Below, in pieces: positions 14,220 through 22,959 of a stretch of 38,385 nt of DNA. Origin of the DNA: Bacteroidales bacterium UBA3824 (GTDB lineage: Bacteria > Bacteroidota > Bacteroidia > Bacteroidales > UBA3824); NCBI GenBank assembly GCA_002393195.1, contig DGIK01000226.1, positions 1-38,385 on the forward strand, read 5' to 3'. The notes beneath the pieces were generated by a model, which was not told where the DNA came from, searched no databases, and saw only the letters and a program-made list of their open reading frames with translations. How positions within the stretch are numbered: position 1 is the stretch's first letter; every line of letters begins with the position of its first letter. A program made the translations under genes and the position numbers.

Positions 14220-15257
14220 ATGACAGAACAAGATATTATCGAGGCGTTGAAATTGATTATCAACCCTCAGAACCAAAAGGACATTGTGTCTTCGGGCATC
14301 GTGGACAAGGTGCAGATAGGCGGCAATGGCGTCGAGGTGTTCCTCAAAATCAACAATTCCGTGAAGCCAATCCTCAATTCTATCCGCAAGGCAATCCGCA
14401 AGGTCATCAACGTCCAATTGAACCCCGAAATCAACGTGGAGACCTACGTGGAGAATGTAGAAACGCCCAAAAACGACAAGCCCGAACCTCTCGCCAAGGT
14501 CAAGAACATAATCGCCGTGGCATCGGGCAAAGGTGGAGTGGGCAAGAGCACTGTAACCGCAAATCTCGCTGTCGCCCTCGCAAAATTGGGCTACAAGGTT
14601 GGATTGATTGATGCCGACGTTTTTGGACCCTCGATGCCCAAAATGTTTGGGCTTGAAGGCTACAAGCCGCTTGGCTCCACCTCAGAAGACGGGCGCGAAT
14701 TGATAGAGCCCGCCGAAAAATACGGCGTCAAGATGTTGTCGATGGGATTTTTCATCGACCCCGACAGCCCCGCAATTTGGCGTGGACCTATGGCGTCCAA
14801 CTTCCTCAATCAAATCATCAACGACGGCGATTGGGGCGAATTGGATTATCTGTTGTTTGACCTACCCCCTGGCACGAGCGACATACATCTCACCGTGGTG
14901 CAGACACTCAAGCTCCGTGGCGCAATCATCGTCTCTACGCCGCAGCAAGTGGCTATTGCCGACGTTGTGAAGGGCATCAATATGTTCCGCAACGACAAAA
15001 TCAACGTTCCAATCCTTGGCATCGTGGAGAATATGGCGTGGTTTACGCCCGCCGAGTTGCCCAACAACCGCTATTACATTTTTGGCAAAGACGGCAACCG
15101 CCCCATCGCCGAAAAATACGGCATCCCGCTCCTCGCGCAAATTCCTCTCATACAGTCGATTTGCGAGAATGGCGACGCCGGCACTCCGTCTGTACTCGAC
15201 GACAATTCGCCACAGGCGCAGTACTTTATGGAACTCGCAAAGGCGATTGTCAATTAA
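14220..15257 (+). CDS. Mrp/ApbC-family iron-sulfur cluster carrier ATPase
   Basis: The protein belongs to the P-loop NTPases that carry and hand over Fe-S clusters in the cytoplasm (ApbC/Mrp/NBP35). The first 90 residues form a MIP18-like domain (ALKLIINPQNQKDIVSSGIV). The deviant Walker A ASGKGGVGKSTV lies at residues 101-112, then LIDADVFGPSMPKMFG, a Walker B-like FDLPPGTSDIHLTVVQ, and GIVENMAWFTPAELPNNRYY. In the enterobacterial form a CxxC pair occupies the last segment and binds the cluster at the dimer interface; here no CxxC is present. I believe this is usual for Bacteroidetes members, but it leaves the cluster-binding mode open. It follows miaA with its own promoter. Confidence 0.9.
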   Translation: MTEQDIIEALKLIINPQNQKDIVSSGIVDKVQIGGNGVEVFLKINNSVKPILNSIRKAIRKVINVQLNPEINVETYVENVETPKNDKPEPLAKVKNIIAVASGKGGVGKSTVTANLAVALAKLGYKVGLIDADVFGPSMPKMFGLEGYKPLGSTSEDGRELIEPAEKYGVKMLSMGFFIDPDSPAIWRGPMASNFLNQIINDGDWGELDYLLFDLPPGTSDIHLTVVQTLKLRGAIIVSTPQQVAIADVVKGINMFRNDKINVPILGIVENMAWFTPAELPNNRYYIFGKDGNRPIAEKYGIPLLAQIPLIQSICENGDAGTPSVLDDNSPQAQYFMELAKAIVN

Positions 15258-15286
15258 CAATTATTTAAGCCTCGCATGTGTTTTTA

Positions 15287-15489
15287 CAACGGAAAACACA
15301 GAAAATACGGAAGTTATAAAAGCACAGAGAACAAAAAACAAATGTTTTTTGTTCCATTGGAACCCACGAAAAAAAAGTTTCAGAAGATTTATTACGCAAT
15401 GTGGTTCCGTTTTTTCCGTAATATCTCAAAAACTTGTTTTTGAGATTGTATTTCCCGATTTTTTTCCGTGACTTCCGTGTTTTCCGTTG
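15287..15489. repeat. About 200-bp element with terminal inverted repeats
   Basis: The right end 15471-15489 reads ACTTCCGTGTTTTCCGTTG. Its reverse complement is found at the left end (15287-15314) as CAACGGAAAACAC, nine extra bases, then GGAAGT. Inside, ATCTCAAAAA (15423-15432) and TTTTTGAGAT (15437-15446) form a perfect 10-bp hairpin with a 4-nt loop. No open frame of substance lies within. The element fills most of the space between the Mrp gene and uvrA and may be a miniature inverted-repeat element. Confidence 0.55.
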
Positions 15490-15530
15490 TTGGTTATATG
15501 CGAACTTGATTTGATTTTTTAATAAAAAAA

Positions 15531-18371
15531 ATGCAGGAATCTCTCGATCTCGAAAACATCCACGTCTATGGGGCGCGTGTCCACAACCTCAAAAACATAG
15601 ACGTTACCATACCGCGCAACAGCCTCACCGTAATCACCGGGCTTAGTGGCAGCGGCAAAAGTTCGCTTGCCTTCGACACAATATTTGCCGAGGGCAGGCG
15701 TCGTTATATGGAGACCTTCAACGCATATGCACGTCAGTTCATGGGCGACATGGAACGCCCTGACGTTGACAAGATTACGGGTCTCAGCCCTGTCATCAGC
15801 ATCGAGCAAAAAAGCACCAACCGCAATCCCCGCTCGTCGGTGGGTACAATTACGGAAATATATGATTTCCTGCGAGTTTGGTACGCTCGGGCGGCTGAGG
15901 CGTTCAGTTACGAGACCGGCGAGAAGATGGTTCGTTATACCGAAGACCAAATCTGCGAACTCATCATCAAGCAATACGGCGGCAAAAAGGTGGTGGTGCT
16001 TGCGCCCGCAATCCGTGGCAGAAAAGGCCATTACCGCGAACTCTTTGAGCAAATCCGCCGCAAGGGTTATCTCCAGGTGCGTGTGGACGGCGAAATCAAG
16101 GACATCATCATCAATATGAAGACCGACCGTTACAAGGTGCATAATATTGAGATAGTCGTTGACAAAATAATTGTGCCCACCAATGGCGCGGAGAAGGGCG
16201 GCGGTATGGAACGGATGCGCAAATCTGTGAAAACCGCCCTTGCGCTCGGCAAGGATATAATTATGCTCCTTGATGCCGAGTCTGGCGAGGTGCGTCATTA
16301 TTCCAAGCTCCTGATGTGTCCCACGACGGGCATTTCGTACAAAGACCCCGCGCCCGCAAATTTTTCGTACAATTCGCCGTCGGGATTCTGCCCCACGTGC
16401 AAGGGGTTGGGCGTGGTCAATAGGATCGACGTTACCAAAATAATCCCAAATCCAAAACTCTCCATCAAGAAGGGCGCAATAGAGCCGTTGGGCAAATACA
16501 AGGACAATTTTGTGTTCCGACAGCTGGAGGCGTTGGCGGAGCGGGAAGGTTTTAGCCTTGATACGCCTTTTGAACAGCTCTCGCCCGAGGCTCAGGACAT
16601 TGTGCTCAATGGTTCGCCAGAGCCTTTGCACATGGATTGGATGCGGATGTATGGCGCGGGCGCATCTACATACGACGGCATCGTCAAGTATATAGAGAAT
16701 GCAGCCGACGACGATGAGGACGACGACATCGTGCAAAAATACGCCGCAGAATGTACTTGTCCCGATTGCAAAGGCAACCGTCTCAATAAGGAGGCGTTGA
16801 GTTTTCGCATTGCCGACAAGAATATTGCCGAACTCGCCATGATGGATATTTCAGACCTGCGCACATTCCTCGACGAAATAGACCCTAAACTCACCGACCG
16901 TCAAAGGAGAATCTCCGCCGAAATTCTCAAGGAAATCAAGACGCGCGTAGGTTTTATGCACGACGTGGGTCTCGACTACCTGAGCCTTTTCCGTTCGGCT
17001 CAGACGCTTTCGGGCGGCGAGGCTCAGCGCATCAGGCTTGCCACGCAGATAGGCAGCAAACTCGTTAATGTACTCTACATCCTCGACGAGCCGAGCATCG
17101 GTCTTCATCAGCGCGATAATGACAAACTCATCCATTCCCTCAAAACTCTCCGCGACGCTGGCAATTCGGTGATTGTCGTTGAGCACGACAAGGATATGAT
17201 TCTCAATGCCGATTATGTAATCGACATCGGCCCCGGCGCGGGAAGGCTTGGCGGCTATCTCGTGGCGGCGTGCACTCCCAAAGAACTCGCCAAACTCGAT
17301 ACCAAGACCGCGCAGTGCATCAGCGGTGCTCTCGATGTGGAGCTTCCGCCGATGCGTCGTCCCGGCAATGGCAAATTTTTGACTATAAAAGGCTGCCGTG
17401 GCAACAATCTCAAAAACGTGGACCTTACAATCCCGCTTGGCAAATTGGTTTTGGTGACGGGCGTATCGGGCAGCGGCAAATCTACGTTGATCAACGAGAC
17501 TCTTCACCCGATTTTGTCGCAAAAGTTTTATCGCTCTTTGCAAGCCCCCAAGGAATACGACAGCATCGAGGGCATCGAAAATATCGACAAGGTTATAGAG
17601 GTCAATCAGGATGCCATCGGACGCTCGCCGCGTAGCAATCCTTGCACTTACACTGGACTTTTTACGGAAATCAGGGCGTTGTTTGCCGAACTGCCGCAAT
17701 CCAAGATAATGGGCTACAAGCCGGGGCGTTTTTCCTTCAACGTGAAGGGCGGACGCTGCGAGGAGTGTATGGGCGCAGGTGTCAAGACCATCGAAATGAA
17801 CTTTTTGCCAGATGTTTACGTCAAGTGCGACACTTGCGGCGGTCGTCGTTACAATCGTGAGACGTTGGCGGTGAAATACAAGGGCAAATCCATCAGCGAA
17901 GTTCTCGACATGACCATCAACCGCGCCGCAGAATTTTTTGAGAACGTCCCCAAAATCCTCAAAAAACTCCGCGCCCTCCAAAATGTCGGTATGGGCTATG
18001 TAACTCTCGGTCAGGCGGCAACCACACTGTCGGGCGGCGAGGCTCAGCGCATAAAACTCGCCACCGAACTCGCCAAGACCGATACTGGCAAGACTCTCTA
18101 CATCCTCGACGAACCCACCACGGGTCTCCATTTGGACGACATCCGTGTATTGATGCGCGTATTGAACGCCTTAGTTGACAAGGGCAACACTGTCGTAATC
18201 ATTGAGCACAATCTCGACGTCATCAAATCCGCCGACCACATCATCGATATGGGACCCGAAGGCGGCAAAAATGGCGGTCTCATCATCGCCGAAGGCACTC
18301 CCGAAGATATTTGCGCCAAGGGTGTGGGATATACGGCGAAGTATTTGAAGGAATACATAAACAATGCATAA
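15531..18371 (+). CDS. uvrA: Excinuclease ABC subunit A
   Basis: UvrA is the DNA-damage sensor of nucleotide excision repair and acts as a dimer with UvrB. The 946 residues hold two ABC ATPase halves: Walker [10 protein letters not shown] at 38-46 and GVSGSGKST near 644, signatures [12 protein letters not shown] and [12 protein letters not shown], and Walker B segments [14 protein letters not shown] and [14 protein letters not shown]. The second zinc module (CEECMGAG ... CDTCGG, near 743-773) is complete. The first module reads CPTTGISY ... CPTCKGLG (near 263-293), so the second cysteine of the first pair is a threonine; the linker instead continues [12 protein letters not shown] further on. 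The ATG at 15531 is preceded by an A-rich leader. The gene ends in a heptamer-repeat element. Confidence 0.97.
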   Translation: MQESLDLENIHVYGARVHNLKNIDVTIPRNSLTVITGLSGSGKSSLAFDTIFAEGRRRYMETFNAYARQFMGDMERPDVDKITGLSPVISIEQKSTNRNPRSSVGTITEIYDFLRVWYARAAEAFSYETGEKMVRYTEDQICELIIKQYGGKKVVVLAPAIRGRKGHYRELFEQIRRKGYLQVRVDGEIKDIIINMKTDRYKVHNIEIVVDKIIVPTNGAEKGGGMERMRKSVKTALALGKDIIMLLDAESGEVRHYSKLLMCPTTGISYKDPAPANFSYNSPSGFCPTCKGLGVVNRIDVTKIIPNPKLSIKKGAIEPLGKYKDNFVFRQLEALAEREGFSLDTPFEQLSPEAQDIVLNGSPEPLHMDWMRMYGAGASTYDGIVKYIENAADDDEDDDIVQKYAAECTCPDCKGNRLNKEALSFRIADKNIAELAMMDISDLRTFLDEIDPKLTDRQRRISAEILKEIKTRVGFMHDVGLDYLSLFRSAQTLSGGEAQRIRLATQIGSKLVNVLYILDEPSIGLHQRDNDKLIHSLKTLRDAGNSVIVVEHDKDMILNADYVIDIGPGAGRLGGYLVAACTPKELAKLDTKTAQCISGALDVELPPMRRPGNGKFLTIKGCRGNNLKNVDLTIPLGKLVLVTGVSGSGKSTLINETLHPILSQKFYRSLQAPKEYDSIEGIENIDKVIEVNQDAIGRSPRSNPCTYTGLFTEIRALFAELPQSKIMGYKPGRFSFNVKGGRCEECMGAGVKTIEMNFLPDVYVKCDTCGGRRYNRETLAVKYKGKSISEVLDMTINRAAEFFENVPKILKKLRALQNVGMGYVTLGQAATTLSGGEAQRIKLATELAKTDTGKTLYILDEPTTGLHLDDIRVLMRVLNALVDKGNTVVIIEHNLDVIKSADHIIDMGPEGGKNGGLIIAEGTPEDICAKGVGYTAKYLKEYINNA

Positions 18372-18475
18372 TGCATAATTCATAATTCATAATTCATAAT
18401 TCATAATTCATAATTCATAATTAGGGCGTCCGCCGGATGGCAATTATGCATTATGCATTGTGAATTATGCATTAT
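18366..18475. repeat. Heptamer-repeat hairpin element after uvrA (copy 1)
   Basis: CATAATG is followed by seven tandem CATAATT units, then AGGGCGTCCGCCGGATGGC, then AATTATG and GCATTAT units in inverse orientation. The two sides can pair around the central TCCGCCGGAT palindrome. It begins inside the uvrA stop codon. A second element with the same centre and the same right-hand heptamers lies at 26461-26564. Confidence 0.8.
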
Positions 18476-18477
18476 AT

Positions 18478-18523
18478 TTTACCAAATCTGTATATTTTTA
18501 GGTAGATTTGGTAAATAATTTTG
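18478..18523. repeat. Degenerate copy of the TTTACCAAATCT inverted repeat with -7 box
   Basis: TTTACCAAATCT (18478-18489) and AGATTTGGTAAA (18504-18515) form a perfect 12-bp inverted pair; TAATTTTG (18516-18523) follows directly and fits TAnnTTTG. It looks like a diverged first version of the 86-bp repeat at 18569. Confidence 0.65.
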
Positions 18524-18568
18524 ATGTGGCTTAATTTTCTGATTTATAATTGTTTATAGCGATTTCTG

Positions 18569-18654
18569 AAAAAATAGTTTACCAAATCTATGTTTTTTGT
18601 TGTAGATTTGGTAAACTATTTTTATATTTGTGGGCAGAATTAACTGAAAATCAG
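18569..18654 (+). repeat. 86-bp repeat, copy A, with 21-bp perfect inverted repeat
   Basis: These 86 bases are identical to 24118-24203. The inverted arms are 18570-18590 and 18603-18623, perfect over 21 bp, separated by the 12-nt spacer TGTTTTTTGTTG. After the arms the shared part continues with TATTTGTGGGCAGAATTAAC and ends in CAG, five bases before the ATPase start codon. Confidence 0.92.
18596..18630 (+). promoter_or_regulatory. Promoter inside the 86-bp repeat, driving the ATPase gene
   Basis: TTTG (18596-18599), 23 nt, TATATTTG (18623-18630). The -33 box lies in the loop of the inverted repeat and the right arm fills the spacer, so a dimeric repressor bound to the arms would cover the promoter. 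The leader to the ATG at 18660 is about 25 nt. Confidence 0.6.
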
Positions 18655-18659
18655 CGATT

Positions 18660-20078
18660 ATGATAGGAAGAGAAAAAGAGCAAAAATTGCTGTTGGAAAC
18701 CTTGGAAAGCGACGAGTCGCAGTTTGTGGCTGTGTATGGGCGGCGACGTGTGGGTAAGACATACCTTATCAGGGAGACTTTTGGGTACAATTTCGCTTTT
18801 CAGCACACTGGATTACAAAATGGCAGCAAAGCGGAGCAACTCAAAGAGTTTAAGCGGTCGCTTAAAAATGCTGGGATGAAAAATATTCCCACGTTGTCAG
18901 ATTGGTCGGATGCTTTTTTTGCATTGTGGGAGTTTTTGAAAACTCTTCCCGAAGGCAAGAAAGTAATTTTTATCGACGAATTGCCGTGGCTCGATACTCC
19001 AAAATCAAAGATGGTGAGCGCGCTCGACCATTTTTGGAATGCGTGGGCGACCACTCGCAAAGACATTGTGCTTGTGGTATGCGGCAGTGCTACTTCGTGG
19101 ATTATCAGCAAGATTGTCAAAAATTATGGAGGACTGCACAACCGGCTTACGCGGCAGATATATCTCGAACCGTTTACGCTCCACGAATGTGAGTTGTTTG
19201 CCAAGTCTAAACATTTGGGTATGAGCCGTCGTAATATTTTGGAAACTTATATGGTGTTGGGCGGAATACCTTATTATTGGAGTTTTTTGAACAAGGGCGA
19301 TAGTCAGGCTCAAAGTCTCGACAAGTTGTTTTTTAGCAAAAACGGCGAGTTGGTTGACGAGTATAATGCACTTTACGCATCGCTGTTTAAGAATCCGCAG
19401 CCATATATAGAGGTGGTGTCTGCCTTGGGACGCAAAAAAGCTGGAATGACACGTCAGGAAATCATAGATGCTATCAAAAAAAACGAGGGTGGCAAACTGA
19501 CTGCCATTCTTGAAGAATTGGAGCAATGCGATTTTATTCGCTCTTACCAATCTATCGGCAAAAGGAAGAAAGACACTATGTTTCAGTTGATTGACAATTT
19601 TACATTGTTTTACTTCAAGTTTATGGACGGCACTAAGACAGTGGAAAAGGGGCATTGGTCCAAGGTTATGCAGAAATCCGTCTATTCGACTTGGAGCGGA
19701 TTGGCTTTTGAGAGAATTTGTTTGCAACACGTCGAGCAAATTAAGAAGGCTTTGGGCATTTCGGGTGTCATCAGCAATGTCTATTCGTGGAATTATCGAC
19801 CCAAAAATGCCGGCGAAAAAGGAGTTCAGATAGATTTGCTCATCGACCGCGACGACAATGTAATCAATCTTTGTGAAATCAAGTTTTCAAAGTCGGAATA
19901 TGCAATCGACGCAGAATACGACCGCGAACTGCGTCGTAAGTCAGACATATTCGCTCAACAGACCGAGACACAAAAAGGTGTTTCAATAGTGATGATTACC
20001 ACAGTTGGTCTTGTAAAAAACGAATGGTCAAACGATATTAACAATCAAATTGTAATGGATGATTTGTTTGATGAATAA
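18660..20078 (+). CDS. AAA ATPase with C-terminal DUF234 / PD-(D/E)XK-like domain
   Basis: The 472-residue protein starts MIGREKEQKLLLETLESDES. The Walker A motif YGRRRVGKTYL is at residues 26-36 and Walker B VIFIDELPWLD at 102-112; the sensor region reads IVLVVCGSATSW. A winged-helix-like part follows (GMTRQEIIDAIKKNEGGKLT). The C-terminal domain has GVQIDLLIDR and, 13 residues on, LCEIKFSKSE, the D...ExK pattern of the PD-(D/E)XK nuclease fold proposed for DUF234. Proteins of this family occur in many copies in Bacteroidales genomes and archaea; their role is unknown. Base use is A/T-richer than in uvrA and the gene sits between repeats, which suits a mobile or recently acquired gene. It is transcribed alone and has its own terminator. 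Confidence 0.85.
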   Translation: MIGREKEQKLLLETLESDESQFVAVYGRRRVGKTYLIRETFGYNFAFQHTGLQNGSKAEQLKEFKRSLKNAGMKNIPTLSDWSDAFFALWEFLKTLPEGKKVIFIDELPWLDTPKSKMVSALDHFWNAWATTRKDIVLVVCGSATSWIISKIVKNYGGLHNRLTRQIYLEPFTLHECELFAKSKHLGMSRRNILETYMVLGGIPYYWSFLNKGDSQAQSLDKLFFSKNGELVDEYNALYASLFKNPQPYIEVVSALGRKKAGMTRQEIIDAIKKNEGGKLTAILEELEQCDFIRSYQSIGKRKKDTMFQLIDNFTLFYFKFMDGTKTVEKGHWSKVMQKSVYSTWSGLAFERICLQHVEQIKKALGISGVISNVYSWNYRPKNAGEKGVQIDLLIDRDDNVINLCEIKFSKSEYAIDAEYDRELRRKSDIFAQQTETQKGVSIVMITTVGLVKNEWSNDINNQIVMDDLFDE

Positions 20079-20084
20079 TACAAT

Positions 20085-20123
20085 AAAAAAACGGCTCCAA
20101 TAACCTATTGAAACCGTTTTTTT
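20085..20123. terminator. Bidirectional terminator after the ATPase gene
   Basis: AAAAAAACGG (20085-20094) pairs with CCGTTTTTTT (20114-20123), and CAATA/TATTG form an inner stem. The A and T runs allow it to end both the ATPase mRNA and the minus-strand operon that finishes at 20163. Confidence 0.85.
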
Positions 20124-20162
20124 ATTAAGTAGTAAGACGAAAAATACTGTGAAGTCAATTCC

Positions 20163-21059
20163 TTAGTTGATTTTGATAAGATTGCCAAGACCCAAGTTCA
20201 TCTCCTTCTTTGCGCGGGTTTGTATAGTAACCCTTTGGTCTTGACTTTTTGCTTTGACTATTTCCTCGCCGCCCTTGTTGACCTTGCAGGTAGCACGATT
20301 TTTGCCATTGACTTCGGTTACTGTGATTTCACCGATGTGCTTCTCGGAGATTTCGCCGGCGATGTCCTCTTCCTTGAACACCATGATTTTTTGTCCAGCC
20401 GCGATGCCATCATCAGAGCCGATATTGACATAAACGACCACAGCCTTGACACCTTTCTTGTCGGTGTCCACCTTGATGATCTCGCCCTTCACGGGGAAAC
20501 ACTCTTCGATGAACTTCTTCATACTGCCCGATGCACCGTTTACGGCGTTGGCGCGGGACGATTCGGCAGTGTCGTCGGTAGAGCTTGACGAATAGTCGTG
20601 AACGCTCTCGGTGGCTCCAGTGGCGGGGTTGATGAGCGTGATGGAGAAGTCAATCGTTGTTGTGTATTGCCTTTGTGTTCTTACCGCGCCACTGCTGACG
20701 TCCTTCACTTGTATGTCCTTGGCCTCAGTACCGACACTTTTGATTAGACCCGAAAGAATGTAGTTGGCTTGCAACGTTGTTACTTCGCCTACCTGGCGCG
20801 TGTCGCCCATAGCAGAGGCAGCCTTTCTGCGCTCTGCCTCATCGTCCGTCATGCCTTCGTTGGCAAGATCCACTACGATTACGCGCTTGGTTGCTTGCAA
20901 TGCACTGATTAGGTTTTGGCGAATGATGAATACCTCGCCAGAGTTCAAGTCGCTGGCATTGCGCCAACCTTGTACATTCACGACAGGTTTTGTGACATCC
21001 TGTGCGAATGAAAACGCTGCGGTGAGCACCGCTGCTACTGTCAGTAGAAACTTTTTCAT
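20163..21059 (-). CDS. CsgG-like periplasmic protein (298 aa), last gene of a four-gene operon
   Basis: A signal peptide MKKFLLTVAAVLTAAFSFAQ is followed by DVTKPVVNVQGWRNASDLNS and the CsgG/LpoB-type core: ALQATKRVIVVDLAN, a QANYILSGLIKSVG strand, QYTTTIDFSITLINPATGAT, and MKKFIEECFPVKGEIIKV. CsgG-family proteins form outer-membrane curli export pores or, as LpoB, activate penicillin-binding proteins from the outer membrane. Unlike those, this protein has no lipobox cysteine, so it should be soluble in the periplasm unless it binds a partner. A C-terminal beta domain (YVNIGSDDGIAAGQKIMVFK) resembles FlgT-C-like segments that often follow CsgG domains. The three genes upstream also encode secreted proteins. 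Confidence 0.75.
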   Translation of the reverse strand: MKKFLLTVAAVLTAAFSFAQDVTKPVVNVQGWRNASDLNSGEVFIIRQNLISALQATKRVIVVDLANEGMTDDEAERRKAASAMGDTRQVGEVTTLQANYILSGLIKSVGTEAKDIQVKDVSSGAVRTQRQYTTTIDFSITLINPATGATESVHDYSSSSTDDTAESSRANAVNGASGSMKKFIEECFPVKGEIIKVDTDKKGVKAVVVYVNIGSDDGIAAGQKIMVFKEEDIAGEISEKHIGEITVTEVNGKNRATCKVNKGGEEIVKAKSQDQRVTIQTRAKKEMNLGLGNLIKIN

Positions 21060-21083
21060 AATTTGATTTTGATTTATTAGTTA

Positions 21084-22013
21084 TTAATGAACGATATATA
21101 TATCCTTGTTATCTTTTTGAGATTCATAGTATGCCGCAACAATCGCAGCCATCGAGCGATACTCTTCTTTTTTGAGGTCGGTGTAGGCATCAATTGCTTT
21201 TTCTTCTAATTTGCGCTCGTACTCCTTGTCGTCGCTTACGTTAGCCTGAATTTGTGAAATCAGTTTGTTGGCGTCCGATGCGCATGAACTGCTTGCATCA
21301 AGACCAGAAATGATGTCGAGGGCGATGCTATAATGCTGTTCGGCTGCGGCTGCCTTGGCCTGTTGTAACATCTGGGCGCAGTGCTGGGTTTGATATTTCT
21401 TGTATATCGACACCATTGCCTTTTCCACGTCGGCGTATCCGTCAACGTTGGGCGGATAGCCAAACAACAGCGCAAGCGCGGCGTCGAATTTTTGCGTGCT
21501 TGCCAACGTGTTGGCGCGGGCTATGAGTGCCGCTTTGTTCTTGACGTAGTAGTCGTTGACCTTTTGCTTGGTCTCGGCTACGAACTCCTTGAACGCCTTG
21601 CTGTCGGCGTTCAGGTTTTTGATGGCGTTTTTGGCGGCTTCTGTGCGGCTGAATCCCGAACCCGATATGCTCCACGTATATGTGTTGAACACGTCGTTTG
21701 TGGTGCCTTGTATTACATTGGCGGTGATGTCCATCTGTATTTTGTCCATTGTACGAAGACCTGTTTCCAATTTGTCCTCATGCAAGATGTCTACCTGAGG
21801 CACAAGGTAAAAATCACCAGTGTAGTTGCTTGTGAAGCCCGATTTTGTGAGCAGGCTTTTCAGGCGCGAGTCGAGCAGTTTGTAGAAATCGTTGTTGAAC
21901 CCGATTTCCTTGTCTTGCGGCACTACCACGCCGATGTTGATTTCCTGTGCTGCGGCTGTGAGGAATGTAGAGATTCCTAACAGCAATGTGATGAGTACTT
22001 TCTTCATAATCAT
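21084..22013 (-). CDS. Secreted helical-repeat protein, unknown function (309 aa)
   Basis: The start ATG at 22013 overlaps the upstream stop (ATGA); the ATG two codons later would also serve (MKKVLITLLLGISTFLTAAA). The signal peptide probably ends after AAAQ. The first half of the mature protein has INIGVVVPQDKEIGFNNDFY, similar to proteins found with CsgG in Bacteroidetes, with MDITANVIQGTTNDVFNTYT. The second half (ALIARANTLASTQKFDAALA, AEQHYSIALDIISGLDAS) looks like TPR-type helical pairs. No lipobox is present. The family has no described function; its fixed place between the DUF6175-like and CsgG-like genes suggests a shared envelope task. Confidence 0.7.
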   Translation of the reverse strand: MIMKKVLITLLLGISTFLTAAAQEINIGVVVPQDKEIGFNNDFYKLLDSRLKSLLTKSGFTSNYTGDFYLVPQVDILHEDKLETGLRTMDKIQMDITANVIQGTTNDVFNTYTWSISGSGFSRTEAAKNAIKNLNADSKAFKEFVAETKQKVNDYYVKNKAALIARANTLASTQKFDAALALLFGYPPNVDGYADVEKAMVSIYKKYQTQHCAQMLQQAKAAAAEQHYSIALDIISGLDASSSCASDANKLISQIQANVSDDKEYERKLEEKAIDAYTDLKKEEYRSMAAIVAAYYESQKDNKDIYIVH

Positions 22014-22900
22014 TCTCTTATTCCTGTTATTATTACTTGTGCATTAGATCCTGACACACTTGCCCTTGCAGAATAACCGATGCTTCTCAGGTAAAGCCTC
22101 AGTTCTTTCAAAAACCTATCTTTGACACTGTAATTATTGCCTTCCTCATCCCTGATTGGGACCTGAACATATTTGTATTTTATTATTTTACCTGATTCAG
22201 AAGCCTTGGTGTCATAGTTGTTTTTATATGCATGCTTTGACACCCAAGATGAAATGGCTTCGCTAATTAGGTCTCCTGTTGCATCGACTTCTGTTTCCAA
22301 AAAATCGACATCCACACCTTCTTTTATGCGAAACTCAAGTTTGATAGGTCTTCCCACCAAAAGCATATTGTTGAATTTTTGCTGGATCAAGTCAAGAAAC
22401 TCATCCGCAACCCTTGCCAGCGCTCTAACAGCAAGTGCAGCAACATCATTGGAATACATTTCTCCTGAAAAACCAGTTGTTTCTCCAAGCACCTGACTTG
22501 TGCCTCCTGCATCGTATGCTTGCAACATAATTCTCACCGAATTTCCAGAAGATGAGAAATTGGTAATAATTTTTGCGGTAACGTAAATGTCAGCACCTGT
22601 AAGTTCCGCAATCATAGTAGCCAAGTCACCTTGTGTGCCATCTCCATACACAGCACCATCGGTCTCTGCTTGTTCCAAAGCAGACCTAAAATTGATAAGT
22701 TCAGCATTTTTTTTGCTAAACACATTATTGATTTGGGACATAACGATTTGTATGTTCTCGTCCTCCTCATATACAGTCCTGTAATCCTGACCTTTATTTA
22801 TGAAAGGAACGACTACTATTCTGGGCTGTGACGATTCCACCTGCGCCGAGAGCATCAGCGAGCCCAAAATGAAGAGCAATGTTAGATAGATTTTTTTCAT
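22010..22900 (-). CDS. DUF6175-like secreted protein (296 aa)
   Basis: The signal peptide is MKKIYLTLLFILGSLMLSAQ. The mature part opens with PRIVVVPFINKGQDYRTVYE and goes on with NIQIVMSQINNVFSKKNAEL and ELTGADIYVTAKIITNF, the alternation of strand and helix also seen in TolB-N/CsgG-like folds and in the Bacteroidetes DUF6175 family. The C-terminal part (VGRPIKLEFRIKEGVDVDFL, FLKELRLYLRSIGYSARASV) is a second alpha/beta domain. No lipobox. The stop TGA overlaps the next start, so the two are translationally coupled. The family name is from memory and only fairly sure; the secreted location is well supported. Confidence 0.65.
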   Translation of the reverse strand: MKKIYLTLLFILGSLMLSAQVESSQPRIVVVPFINKGQDYRTVYEEDENIQIVMSQINNVFSKKNAELINFRSALEQAETDGAVYGDGTQGDLATMIAELTGADIYVTAKIITNFSSSGNSVRIMLQAYDAGGTSQVLGETTGFSGEMYSNDVAALAVRALARVADEFLDLIQQKFNNMLLVGRPIKLEFRIKEGVDVDFLETEVDATGDLISEAISSWVSKHAYKNNYDTKASESGKIIKYKYVQVPIRDEEGNNYSVKDRFLKELRLYLRSIGYSARASVSGSNAQVIITGIRE

Positions 22901-22959
22901 AGTCTTGATTATTAATAGATTCCGAATGTGTTGATTTTGTTGTTTCGGGCGAGCGAGGC

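Noticed and set aside
15519..16736. Minus-strand open frame of 405 codons over the start of uvrA
   Set aside because: His/Arg/Val-rich anti-sense product without a domain; explained by uvrA codon use.
16851..18131. Minus-strand open frame of 426 codons opposite uvrA
   Set aside because: It is a shadow of a strongly biased coding strand. The product is composition-driven, has no motif, and the opposite strand is an unmistakable UvrA.
18660..20078. Insertion-sequence transposase in the repeat-flanked gene
   Set aside because: The gene has Walker A/B motifs and a DUF234-type end, with no DDE or tyrosine/serine recombinase signature.
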